Of a stretch of 64,000 nt of DNA, positions 56,031 through 64,000 are shown piece by piece. A program made the position numbers and the translations under genes. How positions within the stretch are numbered: position 1 is the first letter of the stretch; every line of letters starts with the position of its first letter. This stretch comes from Sporosarcina koreensis (lineage in GTDB: Bacteria > Bacillota > Bacilli > Bacillales_A > Planococcaceae): positions 1,437,945-1,501,944 of the forward strand of contig NZ_LN651337.1 in the NCBI RefSeq assembly GCF_000826145.2. Reading direction: 5' to 3'. Below the pieces are notes generated by a model. That model searched no databases. It had not been told where the DNA came from and saw only the letters and a list, made by a program, of their open reading frames with translations.

Positions 56031-56747
56031 CTATACTGGCTGTTCCGAAGATGCCTTATCCCGCTTCGGGCGGAGGCCTGTGAAGTGCTCGATACACGCG
56101 TGATACCTCGCCCGGCATTTGCTCACATTCGACGGGAATGAGCTGTGGAGCGGATGGGGCAGACTCTCGGCGAGCGGATACTCAAGTTTTCCGGCGTCTG
56201 CCAGCTGCCTAAGCGTCCGCTGCACTTCCCCGCTCAGGGGGACGATTGCCGACGGCCGCACAATCGCCATCTCGGCCAGGAAGGAATCGATGAAATGGTG
56301 GCGGACGGACCCAGGGATATTATAGTAATTTAAATTCCTGCCGTTCCGCATGAATCCATACCAAGATATATTGGTCAGGTACACGGCATCCTGGAACCCG
56401 CCCGCCTCATAGGCCTCCATCACAGACAGCATGAACTGGGCAGCCCGCTCCTGTTCGGGCTTGCGGCCGTGCATGTCCACCCCGGGCATCAGCCGGCTGA
56501 TCCCATCAAAATCGATGAACGGGACACCCGTCTTCCCGGCACCGTATTGACCCGGATTGATGCCGCAGAGGACGAGGCGGTGACCCGGTTTGGAATAGAA
56601 CGTATTATAATACCGCCTGCCCAGTTCCGCCTGTTCAGCAAAACCGGGCAATATGTAGATCCCTTCGCGTGCCAGTTCCTCCTGCACCTCCTCTTCCCGC
56701 TTCAGCCAATCCATGAATGACAGATGCAAATCGATGACCCTCTCCAA
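56031..56747 (-). CDS. Uracil-DNA glycosylase-superfamily protein (SMUG-like)
   Basis: A 238-residue protein with the two signature ends of the glycosylase fold. The water/uracil-binding loop is LVLCGINPGQYGAGKTGVPFIDFDGI, and the C-terminal DNA-intercalating loop is PHPLHSSFPSN. The middle carries helices and NISWYGF. It most resembles SMUG1/SMUG2-type single-domain glycosylases that remove uracil or oxidised pyrimidines from DNA. The start is TTG 56747 with GGAG upstream. It is monocistronic, and repair activity is inferred from the fold. Confidence 0.83.
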   Translation of the reverse strand: MERVIDLHLSFMDWLKREEEVQEELAREGIYILPGFAEQAELGRRYYNTFYSKPGHRLVLCGINPGQYGAGKTGVPFIDFDGISRLMPGVDMHGRKPEQERAAQFMLSVMEAYEAGGFQDAVYLTNISWYGFMRNGRNLNYYNIPGSVRHHFIDSFLAEMAIVRPSAIVPLSGEVQRTLRQLADAGKLEYPLAESLPHPLHSSFPSNVSKCRARYHACIEHFTGLRPKRDKASSEQPV

Positions 56748-56930
56748 GAGTCTCCACTCCTTCCTGCAGCACTCGGGGTACTCATCTGGTGCGCTAATGA
56801 TATACCATACTTTCTCATATTTCCGATTTTATCAGAAAACAAAGGAAAAGGAAGAGTTTTTTACTACGAAAAATAATATATAAATTAATATAGATGAGAA
56901 TTAAAACAAATACATTCACTTTCACAGCCT

Positions 56931-57095
56931 GACTTCCGCCGGCTGATCGAACAGGCGCTCAAGCAGAACGTGAAATCGACGTGCGAAGCGGCAGGCGCCG
57001 ACTACAAACTGGACTACGTCCGCGACTGCCCGTCCATCTGGAACGATCCGGCGGAGACGGCACACGTGAAAGAGGTCGCTGCGGAGAACGTCCGC
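56931..57095 (+). pseudogene. M20/aminoacylase-type amidohydrolase, internal fragment
   Basis: About 55 residues (FRRLIEQALKQNVKSTCEAAGADYKLDY, then CPSIWNDPAETAHVKEVAAENV) look like the segment before the C-terminal metal ligand of M20D amidohydrolases. Nothing on either side continues the family: an AT-rich stretch lies left and an array right. It is an orphan scrap of a lost gene. The rest of 56748-57133 shows no gene. Confidence 0.6.
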
Positions 57096-57131
57096 TGCAC
57101 GGTTTTTTGTGGGTCACGGCTACTCACGCCA

Positions 57132-57493
57132 CAGTATCGGACAGTTGGCGGGTGATATCGGACACTTCAACGGATGTATCGGACACTTGAGCCAGCATAT
57201 CGGACACTTCCCCGAATTTATCGGCATCCGGACACAATTCAACCCCTGATTGGTGCTCGCTCCGCTCGTTTTCCTTGGGGACACGACGACCGCGGCGACC
57301 TACCTTCTAAAACAGCTCATCCCGGCGCGCAGGAAACCGACAAGCCAGCTCTTCTCAAGGCGATATCGGACATATGGCGGGACGTATCGGACATATGGCG
57401 CGATGTATCGGACACTTCAACGGATGTATCGGACACTTGAGCCAGCATATCGGACACTTCCCCGAATTTATCGACATCTGGACACAATTCAAG
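57132..57493 (-). repeat. Family A double array, locus 17 (reverse, 5 + 6 units with linker)
   Basis: First: cores at 57135, 57156, 57177, 57198 and the head at 57219. Second: 57364, 57385, 57406, 57427, 57448 and the head at 57469. The last three units plus head are the same in both arrays apart from two changes in the head region, proving that one array is a copy of the other. Linker 145 bp head to core, with CAACCCCTGATTGGTGCTCGC and GCGCAGGAAACCGACAAGC. Confidence 0.96.
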
Positions 57494-57711
57494 AGCCAAA
57501 CGGTATCCGTCCGCAGCTCGTTTTCCGCGGCGGCTCAAAAAATGCACCACCGCCGACACGCATTTCACGGAACCTGTTATGCAGAAACCTTTACTATTCC
57601 CGGCAAATACCTTAACATTAAAAGAGTAAACTAATTACACGAAAATCTGTGGCAGGACTATCAACGGGCAGACCGGTAACCTATGTTGTCATCGTCCTGC
57701 GGAGTACAAGG

Positions 57712-57728
57712 TATGGGAGCCTCCCATA
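57712..57728. promoter_or_regulatory. Perfect 17-bp palindrome upstream of the SDR gene
   Basis: TATGGGAG-C-CTCCCATA, about 135 bp before the start codon of the SDR gene, within 57494-57863 which otherwise holds no recognisable gene. Candidate operator; no regulator is adjacent. Confidence 0.4.
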
Positions 57729-57863
57729 TACGCAAACTTGTTGAAGAAGATGCTTCTGTGAGGATCAATGACAGTCCAGGGACACATGATTAGCATTCCC
57801 CGGCGGAACGGGTAGATAGTATCTGACAAGTCAATTCAAAAATACGGATAGGGAGTGGAGCAT

Positions 57864-58637
57864 ATGACAGGAATGATGGAAGGAAAAGCAGGTCTCGTGA
57901 CCGGAGCAGGTTCAGGGATCGGACGGGCGTCAGCACTTGCCTTCGCACGGGAAGGCGCGAAAGTGATGGTTTCGGATGTGAATGAACAAGCAGGCGAAGA
58001 GACGGTCCAGCTCATCAAGGACATGGGCGGCGAAGCGGCGTTCTTCAAATGTGACGTCAGCGACGAAGAACAGGTCATCGGCCTCGTCGACAAGACAGTC
58101 GAGACGTTCGGCCAGCTCGATTTCGCACATAACAACGCAGGCATCAACAAAGGGCTCGTGCCGATCGGCGACATGGAGTCCAAGGACTGGGACATCACGC
58201 TGAAAGTCACACTGTACGGTACCTTCTACTGCATCAAGCATGAAGTCAACGCGATGCTGAAATCCGGCGGCGGTGCAATCGTCAACTCGGCGTCCGGCGC
58301 AGGACTCGAAGGCTCTCCGAACATGGCGCCGTACACGGCATCGAAACACGCAATCGTCGGCCTCACCAAGTCGGTCGCACTCGAATACGGTCAAAAAGGC
58401 ATCACCATCAACTCCATCGCACCGGGTGCTACGGTCACACCGGCCATCGAGCACTGGGCGCAGACATCGCCGGAGCAGTACCAAGGCGTCCTGAAGACGC
58501 TGCCGGCCGGACGCATGTCCACGGCGGAAGAGCAGGCGGACGCAGCTGTCTTCCTCTGTTCCAATATGGCTCGCTCGATCAGTGGCGTCACGCTCGCTGT
58601 CGACGGCGGCTACACTGCCGGCAAGATGCAGCAGTGA
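57864..58637 (+). CDS. Short-chain dehydrogenase/reductase (glucose 1-dehydrogenase-like)
   Basis: A 257-residue classical SDR oxidoreductase. NAD(P)-binding TGAGSGIGRASALAFAREG; NNAG in AHNNAGINKG; catalytic Ser in NSASGAGLEGS; catalytic Tyr-Lys in YTASKHAIVG; C-terminal SGVTLAVDGGYTAG. An Asp after strand 2 (VSDVNEQAG) suggests NAD rather than NADP preference. ATG 57864 has GGGAG upstream. The gene is alone, with a strong terminator. Substrate unknown. Confidence 0.9.
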   Translation: MTGMMEGKAGLVTGAGSGIGRASALAFAREGAKVMVSDVNEQAGEETVQLIKDMGGEAAFFKCDVSDEEQVIGLVDKTVETFGQLDFAHNNAGINKGLVPIGDMESKDWDITLKVTLYGTFYCIKHEVNAMLKSGGGAIVNSASGAGLEGSPNMAPYTASKHAIVGLTKSVALEYGQKGITINSIAPGATVTPAIEHWAQTSPEQYQGVLKTLPAGRMSTAEEQADAAVFLCSNMARSISGVTLAVDGGYTAGKMQQ

Positions 58638-58659
58638 TCATCACAAAGACAGCTGTTAG

Positions 58660-58700
58660 AAAAGGATCCCCTCCCTGTTTACGGGAGAGGATCCTTTTCT
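58660..58700 (+). terminator. Terminator of the SDR gene
   Basis: AAAAGGATCC-CTCCC/GGGAG-GGATCCTTTT symmetrical stem with TTTTCTC tail. Confidence 0.9.
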
Positions 58701-58727
58701 CATTGATCATTGAGTGCCCGTACTGAG

Positions 58728-58858
58728 GATATCGGACAAATCCCGTGACGTATCGGACATATGGACGGACTTATCGGACATTTGGCGACGGGTATCGGAC
58801 ATTTCAGCCGGGATATCGGACACTTCGCCGAATATATCGGCATCCGGACACAATTCAG
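58728..58858 (-). repeat. Family A array, locus 18 (reverse, 6 units)
   Basis: Cores at 58730, 58751, 58772, 58793, 58814 and the head at 58835 (GCCGAATATATCGGC, a perfect dyad). It lies between two plus-strand genes; direction is opposite to both. Confidence 0.95.
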
Positions 58859-58967
58859 TGTATATCCCTCCCCCATCCGCCCCTCTTGGAAATACTTACA
58901 ATCAAACTATCAGGCTGTGCACGCCGTCTGGTATACTGAATCCACCAACAAAAAAGGAGTGATTGCA

Positions 58968-60044
58968 TTGAAGAAATTCGGTAGTTTCCTGCTGTCGTTC
59001 GCTCTCGTACTCGGTATCATTTCCCCATCCGCCAGCGCAGCCACCAACTTCAGCGACGTGAACAAATCCACATCGTTCTACAGCGAAATCCAGTTCCTCG
59101 TCGACGCTGAAATCATCAGCGGCTATTATGACGGTACCTTCAAGCCGCAGAAGAACGTCACGCGCGGCGAGGCGGCGATCATGATCGGCCGTATGATGGA
59201 ACTGGACGGCACGAAACGTGCGACGAAATTCAAGGACGTACCCGCCTCCCACTCCGGCAGCGGCTATATCGCAAGCGCTGTCAGCGAAAAGGTGATCTCC
59301 GGCTATCCGGACGGCACATTCCGTCCGAACCAGCAGATTTCCCGCGGCGACATGGCGATCATCCTCGCGAACGCTTTCGACCTGAACTTCCGCCCGCACT
59401 ATACGTTCAGTGACGTGACATCGCGCATGAAAGCGTACGGTCCGGTCCTCGCACTCGCAGCCGAATCGATCACGACCGGTTATGCGAACGGCACGTTCAA
59501 ACCGAATGATAACGTCACGCGCGGCCAGTTCTCCGCATTCCTCGCACGCGGCCTGAGCCCGGTGTACAAACAGAAAGCGGCACTCGCCGGCGGCTATGCG
59601 CAGAACATGACGAAGCAGTACACGTATGCTGAGGCGGATGGCGACGTCGTCCACACGTACAAGTACATCGACGGTACGATCAACGGCATGCCGCTCGGCT
59701 TCATGTGGGAAGCGGAACGCATGAAAGACGGCGCGACCGTCCAATACATGCAGTTCGAGAACAGGGACAGCCTCGCATCCGGCTTGCCGTACTCGGACAT
59801 CTCCATCGACCTGAAATACCCGGCGACCCTCCACAAATCATGGAAGTCCTATGGTAATTCCAATGACTATGAAACGATCACCAAAGTGAATACGACGGTG
59901 ACAACTCCTTACAAGACCTTCACGAACGCGATCGAAGTCAAAGGGTCCAGCGGCTACAAGAGCTATTACGTGCCGAACGTCGGACAGGTGAAGACGATCG
60001 ATCCGTCCGGCAAAACCGTCAGCCAGCTGAAGTCCATCAAGTAA
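58968..60044 (+). CDS. S-layer homology (SLH) domain surface protein
   Basis: A 358-residue secreted protein. Signal peptide 1-25 (KKFGSFLLSFALVLGIISPSASA). Three SLH repeats occupy about 26-205, each with the pattern F-x-D-V ... SGYxDGTFxPxxxVTRG (YYDGTFKPQ, YPDGTFRPN, YANGTFKPN). They bind pyruvylated cell-wall polymer and anchor the protein to the surface. The rest (206-358) is a beta-rich domain of unknown type. TTG 58968 has AAAGGAG upstream. The upstream open frame is only the array. Monocistronic. Confidence 0.9.
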   Translation: MKKFGSFLLSFALVLGIISPSASAATNFSDVNKSTSFYSEIQFLVDAEIISGYYDGTFKPQKNVTRGEAAIMIGRMMELDGTKRATKFKDVPASHSGSGYIASAVSEKVISGYPDGTFRPNQQISRGDMAIILANAFDLNFRPHYTFSDVTSRMKAYGPVLALAAESITTGYANGTFKPNDNVTRGQFSAFLARGLSPVYKQKAALAGGYAQNMTKQYTYAEADGDVVHTYKYIDGTINGMPLGFMWEAERMKDGATVQYMQFENRDSLASGLPYSDISIDLKYPATLHKSWKSYGNSNDYETITKVNTTVTTPYKTFTNAIEVKGSSGYKSYYVPNVGQVKTIDPSGKTVSQLKSIK

Positions 60045-60057
60045 TTCCAGCGATGCG

Positions 60058-60096
60058 AAAAGCCTGCAGCCTCCCTCATGGGCTGCAGGCTTTTTA
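60058..60096 (+). terminator. Terminator of the SLH gene
   Basis: AAAAGCCTGCAGCC...GGGCTGCAGGCTTTTT, a 14-bp stem. Confidence 0.92.
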
Positions 60097-60121
60097 TATG
60101 CACGCAGAACTGGCGCATGCC

Positions 60122-60254
60122 GCGTATCGGACAATTCGACGGACATATCGGACACTTGGCGCAGCGTATCGGACACTTGGACCTGAGTATCGGACATTTC
60201 GGCGAAAGTATCGGACACTTCACCGAATTCATCGGCATCCGGACACAATTCACC
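60122..60254 (-). repeat. Family A array, locus 19 (reverse, 6 units)
   Basis: Cores at 60125, 60146, 60167, 60188, 60209 and the head at 60230 (CATCGGC). It lies between convergent genes. Confidence 0.95.
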
Positions 60255-60277
60255 TCGCACGGAAGCCGCCACCAACG

Positions 60278-61003
60278 CTAGTCCGCCAGCACAAATTTCA
60301 CAGCACCTATGCCGACATCCACCTTCAGCTCGATCACCGTCTCCGCCCCTTCGTACGCCTCGTTGACATAGACACCCTTTCCTTTGTCGATGAACCCTTC
60401 GGCATCCACTGTCCCAAGACCCTTATCGACAGTCACCCGGACCCCGGTCCCTTTTGGCAGGAGGACCTTCAGATCGCCCACGCCCCCGTCGATCTTTGCG
60501 TCAAATCCATCCTGCCAGTCCCCCGCCAGATTCACGGTCATGTCGCCCACGCCGGCATCGACGGACAGCCGGCTCAGCCGGATCCCCGCCAAGTCCAGGT
60601 TTGTCTCAGCGACTGCTGCATCCACACGGAGATCGACCGGAATCTCGTCCGTCAATCGGAGCGTCCAGTCATTGCGCTTTTTGCCCATCGTCCCGAACGC
60701 ATTCATCTTCTGATGGATGGTGAGATGCCCCGTCCCCTTCTTCTCCCGATACCGGACAGACGGCCGCCATTTCTTCACGTTGGTGTCGAGAACACCTTCC
60801 GCCCAGCCTTCAGCTCCCCCTTCGATCTGCAGATTCCCGGCCCCGAACGTCACATCGACGTTCAGCGAAGACGCCGCATCCTTGCCGATATCGACTTCCT
60901 GCGCGCCTTTGTCTGACAGGAAAAATCCGAACGCCCGATTCGCCTGCAGGCCGAGTCCCGCAACAACCGCCAGCACAATCAGCCCGATCCAATACTTCCT
61001 CAC
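60278..61003 (-). CDS. Toast-rack (LiaF/DUF2154-like) membrane-anchored protein
   Basis: A 241-residue protein with one N-terminal membrane anchor (YWIGLIVLAVVAGLGLQANRAFG). A long beta-rich part with Gly-Asp turns follows (VDVTFGAGNLQIEGG; VDAAVAETNLDLAG; VDAGVGDMTVNLAGDW; IDGGVGDLKVLLPKGTGVRV). This is the N- and C-terminal toast-rack pattern seen in LiaF and related cell-envelope stress proteins. I take GTG 61003 (after AAAGGGGTGG) over ATG 61021, which lacks a Shine-Dalgarno sequence. The function in envelope sensing is inferred from relatives. No two-component system is adjacent. Confidence 0.8.
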   Translation of the reverse strand: MRKYWIGLIVLAVVAGLGLQANRAFGFFLSDKGAQEVDIGKDAASSLNVDVTFGAGNLQIEGGAEGWAEGVLDTNVKKWRPSVRYREKKGTGHLTIHQKMNAFGTMGKKRNDWTLRLTDEIPVDLRVDAAVAETNLDLAGIRLSRLSVDAGVGDMTVNLAGDWQDGFDAKIDGGVGDLKVLLPKGTGVRVTVDKGLGTVDAEGFIDKGKGVYVNEAYEGAETVIELKVDVGIGAVKFVLAD

Positions 61004-61119
61004 ACAACCACCCCTTTTCATCCAGTATAAGCGAGTGTTCTGACAATTACCTCAACCCACTGGATGAAAAGCGGCTCGGACGAAAGGATGAGATCAGCTG
61101 CTGCGTCACCTTCGCTTGC

Positions 61120-61486
61120 GATAACGGACATATTCCGTGAAGTATCGGACATTCGGCACGATGTATCGGACACTTCGCGGGAGTTATCGGACACTTCGCC
61201 GAATTTATCGGCATCCGCGCACAATTCAACTCCCTGATTGGTGCTCGCCTGCGGCTCGTTTCCTGTCGCAGCATCTCTGTGCGCGGCACCTCGCCACTTC
61301 CAATAAAACCCCCGGCCGCGCAGAAAACCCGACAAGCCAGCCCTCCCCACTGGGCATATCGGACAAATCCGGCGAAGTATCGGACATTCCGCCGGAGGTA
61401 TCGGACACTTGGCACGAAGTATCGGACAGTTCAGCCGGCCTATCGGACATATCGCCGAATTTATCGGCAGCCGAACACAATTCAAC
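61120..61486 (-). repeat. Family A double array, locus 20 (reverse, 5 + 6 units with linker)
   Basis: First: cores at 61122 (TAACGGA), 61143, 61164, 61185 and the head at 61206. Second: 61357, 61378, 61399, 61420, 61441 and the head at 61462. Linker 151 bp head to core, with CAACTCCCTGATTGGTGCTCGC and GCGCAGAAAACCCGACAAGC. Beyond the second head the linker's first block occurs again (CCCTGATTGGTGCTCGC, 61489-61505), as if a third array had once followed. Confidence 0.96.
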
Positions 61487-61534
61487 CCCCTGATTGGTGC
61501 TCGCTGCCGCTCGTTTTCTGTCAAAACACCAAGC

Positions 61535-62257
61535 TCACCAATCGATCATTTCCGGATAATCTCCCTTGTATTGGAGTTCTTCCACATCGACGCCGTAATG
61601 CCGGGCAGCGTCCAGGAACTCCGCGTGCAGTTCGGCGTACCGGGCATTCTTCTCATTCACCCGTTTCACCATGACACTGATCGAATTGAACCGCTCGTCC
61701 GCATCCATATGCAGGAAGTTCAGGTTCAATTCATCGATGTACTGTGTGAGATAGCGGGAATACGAGTTGCCGCGCCCCGCCCGTAAATAACGCTTGCATC
61801 TGCTGAACTTGCTCTCCGGCAGCGTTTCCGACAGGCATGTCTGGACGGCAGCCTGGAATTTCCGGACAGTCGCCGTGACCGGATCCCACAACGGCGGCTT
61901 CTTCTGGTGTTCCCGGATACCGATGAAATCATTGAGGGCAAAGCTGATGAACAACAGCTCCGGCCAAAGGATCCCGCATTGCAGGTAGACATTCGATTCA
62001 CTGCACGCGATCGATTGCCGCAGCCGCTTTTCCCGATCCATACCATTCGGGACAAAGCGGGTTCCCCGATTCCCCATCATTGCGTGGCGCAGATCGTACC
62101 AGAGGCCGAGCACCCGTGTCCGTACAGCATCATAGTGGACATACTCCCCTTCCTCCCCGACAATCTCATGCAGGGCCTCGTACAAATCATCGAAATCATT
62201 CAAATCACCCGTCACATAGACCCCTGCGTGATTCGGCGTATCTTCGAGATGGATCAT
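61535..62257 (-). CDS. DUF6904-like protein of unknown function
   Basis: A 240-residue soluble protein. The N-terminal region GVYVTGDLNDFDDLYEALHEIVG and the helical core (LWYDLRHAMMGNRG, then GILWPELLFISFALNDFI) remind me of the DUF6904 family; the assignment is tentative. The C-terminal third is helical and charged. No catalytic motif stands out. It is monocistronic, between locus 20 and the OsmC gene's upstream region. Confidence 0.7.
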   Translation of the reverse strand: MIHLEDTPNHAGVYVTGDLNDFDDLYEALHEIVGEEGEYVHYDAVRTRVLGLWYDLRHAMMGNRGTRFVPNGMDREKRLRQSIACSESNVYLQCGILWPELLFISFALNDFIGIREHQKKPPLWDPVTATVRKFQAAVQTCLSETLPESKFSRCKRYLRAGRGNSYSRYLTQYIDELNLNFLHMDADERFNSISVMVKRVNEKNARYAELHAEFLDAARHYGVDVEELQYKGDYPEMIDW

Positions 62258-62534
62258 GCCTGTCTCCCCCTTTTCACTTCCATTCTTTTATTACACTATA
62301 CGAAATCGTCTTGATTCCGACAATCCCTCCAACCATCTACCACCGGACCTGCGCAAGCCGTCTGATGCATCCTGCTGCTCGTTGTGATAAGTTAGCAGCA
62401 GATGCCCGCACGCGGTAAGACTTGAATGCGGCGCTTGGCATTCCGGAACCATCGATTGAATGCATACTAAATACACATAAGACCGAGCCAGACAGACCTC
62501 ATCGCTGCCGGCACTGACAAGGAGACGATTCAAT

Positions 62535-62987
62535 ATGGAAAAACGACCACTCGCAACGCTGCAAGTAAAAGGAAAAATGGAAGACGGCTTGAAGAACAGC
62601 ATTCATGTCAGGGACTTACCCCCATTCACCGTGGATGAACCCGAGCGGCTCGGCGGTACGAATGCCGGTCCGAATCCATTGGAATACTTTCTCGGCGCCT
62701 TATCCGCCTGTACATCCATCATGGCAGCCTATGTCGCAAAGGACATGGATTTCAACTACACTGATTTTACGTACGAGTCATCCGGAACGCTGGATCCGCG
62801 CGGCTTCAAAGGTGTGGAAGGCGTGCAGACCTACTTCCAGACGGTCCAGCTGGATGTGGTCATCGAAACCGAGGAGACAGAAGCCAGATTGGAGCAGTTC
62901 AGAGAGACCGTCGAATCCAGATGTCCGCTCTACAATCTGCTGAAAGACGCAGGCGTGGAAGTGACCGGCCGCTGGTCGAAGAGGTGA
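62535..62987 (+). CDS. OsmC-family peroxiredoxin-like protein
   Basis: A 150-residue OsmC/Ohr-superfamily protein, expected to reduce organic or fatty-acid peroxides with two cysteines. Both are present: C59 in LGALSACTSIMA and C130 in ESRCPLYNLLKDAGV. The substrate-pocket block GGTNAGPNPLEYFLGAL is intact. AAGGAGACG precedes the ATG. Monocistronic, ending in a terminator. It fits the general presence of peroxide-handling genes in the window. Confidence 0.9.
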   Translation: MEKRPLATLQVKGKMEDGLKNSIHVRDLPPFTVDEPERLGGTNAGPNPLEYFLGALSACTSIMAAYVAKDMDFNYTDFTYESSGTLDPRGFKGVEGVQTYFQTVQLDVVIETEETEARLEQFRETVESRCPLYNLLKDAGVEVTGRWSKR

Positions 62988-63016
62988 TTGGTTCCCTCCA
63001 TCCGTTCAGGTTTTGA

Positions 63017-63072
63017 GAAGACGCCTTCCGATAGCCCTCCAACAAGATGGGTAATTAGAAAGGCGTCTTTTC
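63017..63072 (+). terminator. Terminator of the OsmC gene
   Basis: AAGACGCCTT...AAGGCGTCTTTT, 10-bp stem with a long loop of about 34 bases. Confidence 0.7.
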
Positions 63073-63110
63073 CTATCCTTCGATTTTACAGCGCCCCCTC
63101 GACACCGCGA

Positions 63111-63149
63111 AAAAGACCGCTCTCCCCCTCGGGACAGCGGTCTTCTTTT
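63111..63149. terminator. Terminator of the YoxD-like gene
   Basis: AAAAGACCGCT...AGCGGTCTTCTTTT; symmetrical, with T-runs on both sides, so it may also back up the OsmC terminator. Confidence 0.85.
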
Positions 63150-63168
63150 GCGCAGTATCATCACATGT

Positions 63169-63894
63169 TCAGAACGGATTCGTCGCGATCAGCGTAGCCG
63201 TCTTCGTATAGACACGCGGGTGCAATTTCAGCTGGCTGACAACCATCTCTGCGATATCCTCCGGCTGGATGGTTTTGGACGTGTCGTTTTCTTTGATCAA
63301 GTCCAGATCGAAGGCCAGATCGGTCGCCACCGTGCTCGGCGCGAGGGCGGAAACCCGGATATTATTCCTGCGTACTTCCTGCGCAAGTGACTCCGTGAAG
63401 CCGATCACCGCGAATTTCGACGCACTGTACGCACTTGACGTCGCAGCGCCGTTCAATCCGTTCGTCGACGCGATTGTCACGATATCGCCGCCGTTCTTCT
63501 CGATGAGCTGCGGCAGGATGGCGCGCGTCACATGATACGTCCCCATCACATTCACGTCCAAAATCCGTTTCCATTCCGCCGGTTCCATCTCAAGCACGGT
63601 GCCGAACGAAGCGATCCCCGCATTGTTGATCAGGATATCCGCTGTGCCGAGTGCTTCTGTCAATGAAGCAACCGCCTTCTCTGCCTCTTCTTGTAACGAC
63701 ACGTCCGCCACCGCATACGCCGCATTCACACCCAGTTCCTCGATTTCCGCCGCCACGTCCTTCAGCGCCGACTCCGTACGTGCCAGCAGTCCGACATGGA
63801 CGCCTTCCTTCGCCAGCGCCAGCGCCGTCGCCCGGCCGATGCCGCGCGCCCCTCCTGTGATGAACGCCACTTTCCCTTGCAATGATTGTGCCAT
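63169..63894 (-). CDS. yoxD: Short-chain dehydrogenase of the 3-ketoacyl-ACP reductase family, YoxD-like
   Basis: A 241-residue NADP(H)-type SDR. Cofactor motif [20 protein letters not shown]; basic residue after strand 2 (LLARTES), favouring NADPH; NNAG in [11 protein letters not shown]; catalytic Tyr-Lys in [15 protein letters not shown]. The C-terminus ([20 protein letters not shown]) closely follows Bacillus YoxD. Such proteins are annotated as 3-ketoacyl-ACP reductases, but housekeeping FabG is usually separate. ATG 63894 follows AAGGGG. The remaining bases to the window end are its upstream region. Confidence 0.9.
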   Translation of the reverse strand: MAQSLQGKVAFITGGARGIGRATALALAKEGVHVGLLARTESALKDVAAEIEELGVNAAYAVADVSLQEEAEKAVASLTEALGTADILINNAGIASFGTVLEMEPAEWKRILDVNVMGTYHVTRAILPQLIEKNGGDIVTIASTNGLNGAATSSAYSASKFAVIGFTESLAQEVRRNNIRVSALAPSTVATDLAFDLDLIKENDTSKTIQPEDIAEMVVSQLKLHPRVYTKTATLIATNPF

Positions 63895-64000
63895 CAGATA
63901 TACCCCTTTTCGGTTATGATTCTGGTCATTTCCAGTATACAGCGCCTCGTGGGCCACTTCACGCAATCGGTTTGACAGATTTTTCACTTGCAAGGAACCA

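Overview
The window looks like chromosomal DNA of a fairly GC-rich Firmicute of the order Bacillales, most likely family Planococcaceae (inference). The support is strong AGGAGG-type ribosome binding sites, frequent TTG/GTG starts, and family members typical of Bacillus relatives: a ComK competence factor, YkyA lipoprotein, YoxD-type reductase, KatE, PucR-type regulator, SLH-domain surface protein and DUF2188 protein. No rRNA, tRNA, CRISPR array, transposase or prophage module was seen. This is an ordinary, mostly metabolic stretch with a few scars.

Layout. 0-3.3 kb: a chemoreceptor and a quinone oxidoreductase-like MDR enzyme, divergent. 3.5-12 kb: a stress/oxidation block with a Tat-targeted small subunit plus GMC flavoprotein, an FAD-Rieske protein with a damaged Rieske motif, a fused remnant of oxalate decarboxylase and a permease, a zinc-ribbon membrane protein and catalase KatE. 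12.4-20.5 kb, mainly minus strand: GNAT, a second catalase, a PlsY / GNAT-aminotransferase / coiled-coil operon, ComK and DUF2188. 20.9-27.3 kb, plus strand: a GGDEF-EAL protein, a ThDP enzyme with a CMD-family partner, an unknown protein and a class A beta-lactamase-like hydrolase. 27.6-36.5 kb, minus strand: YkyA, polysaccharide deacetylase, DedA, a NERD protein, a truncated Rpn nuclease butted against a helicase stump, DUF6508-like, a PAS chemoreceptor and a diguanylate cyclase. 37-43.8 kb: a PucR-type regulator with aldehyde dehydrogenase, beta-hydroxyacid dehydrogenase, a two-part DUF3100 transporter and an M20 hydrolase, probably one catabolic route. 44-51.4 kb: PepF, an RpiR regulator opposite a PTS EIICB-NanE amino-sugar operon, and a triple RidA protein. 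52-55.4 kb: a giant beta-helix / double AAA+ protein. 56-64 kb: glycosylase-like, SDR, SLH, toast-rack, DUF6904-like, OsmC and YoxD-like genes.

The most striking content is between the genes. Twenty intergenic loci carry 28 arrays (about 165 units) of one repeat family, here called family A: a core TATCGGACA (reverse complement TGTCCGATA) recurring exactly every 21 bp, about two helical turns, separated by 12 variable bases. Each array ends in a fixed head with the hairpin-like GCCGATAAATTCGGC followed outward by GGATGCCGATA... and GAATTGTG. Eight loci are double, with two arrays in the same direction separated by a roughly 150-bp linker that is itself conserved. The three loci left of 12.4 kb point one way; all 17 right of 25.2 kb point the other way. 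In the gap between lie two unrelated arrays of the same design: family B (TCATAAA every 20 bp, 9 units) and family C (TCAAG every 20-21 bp, 10 units). A polar, helically phased repeat system whose direction switches once, where gene direction also tends to converge, is the best candidate for an undescribed system here. Its function is unknown; a chromosome-organising or terminus-pointing role is only a hypothesis.
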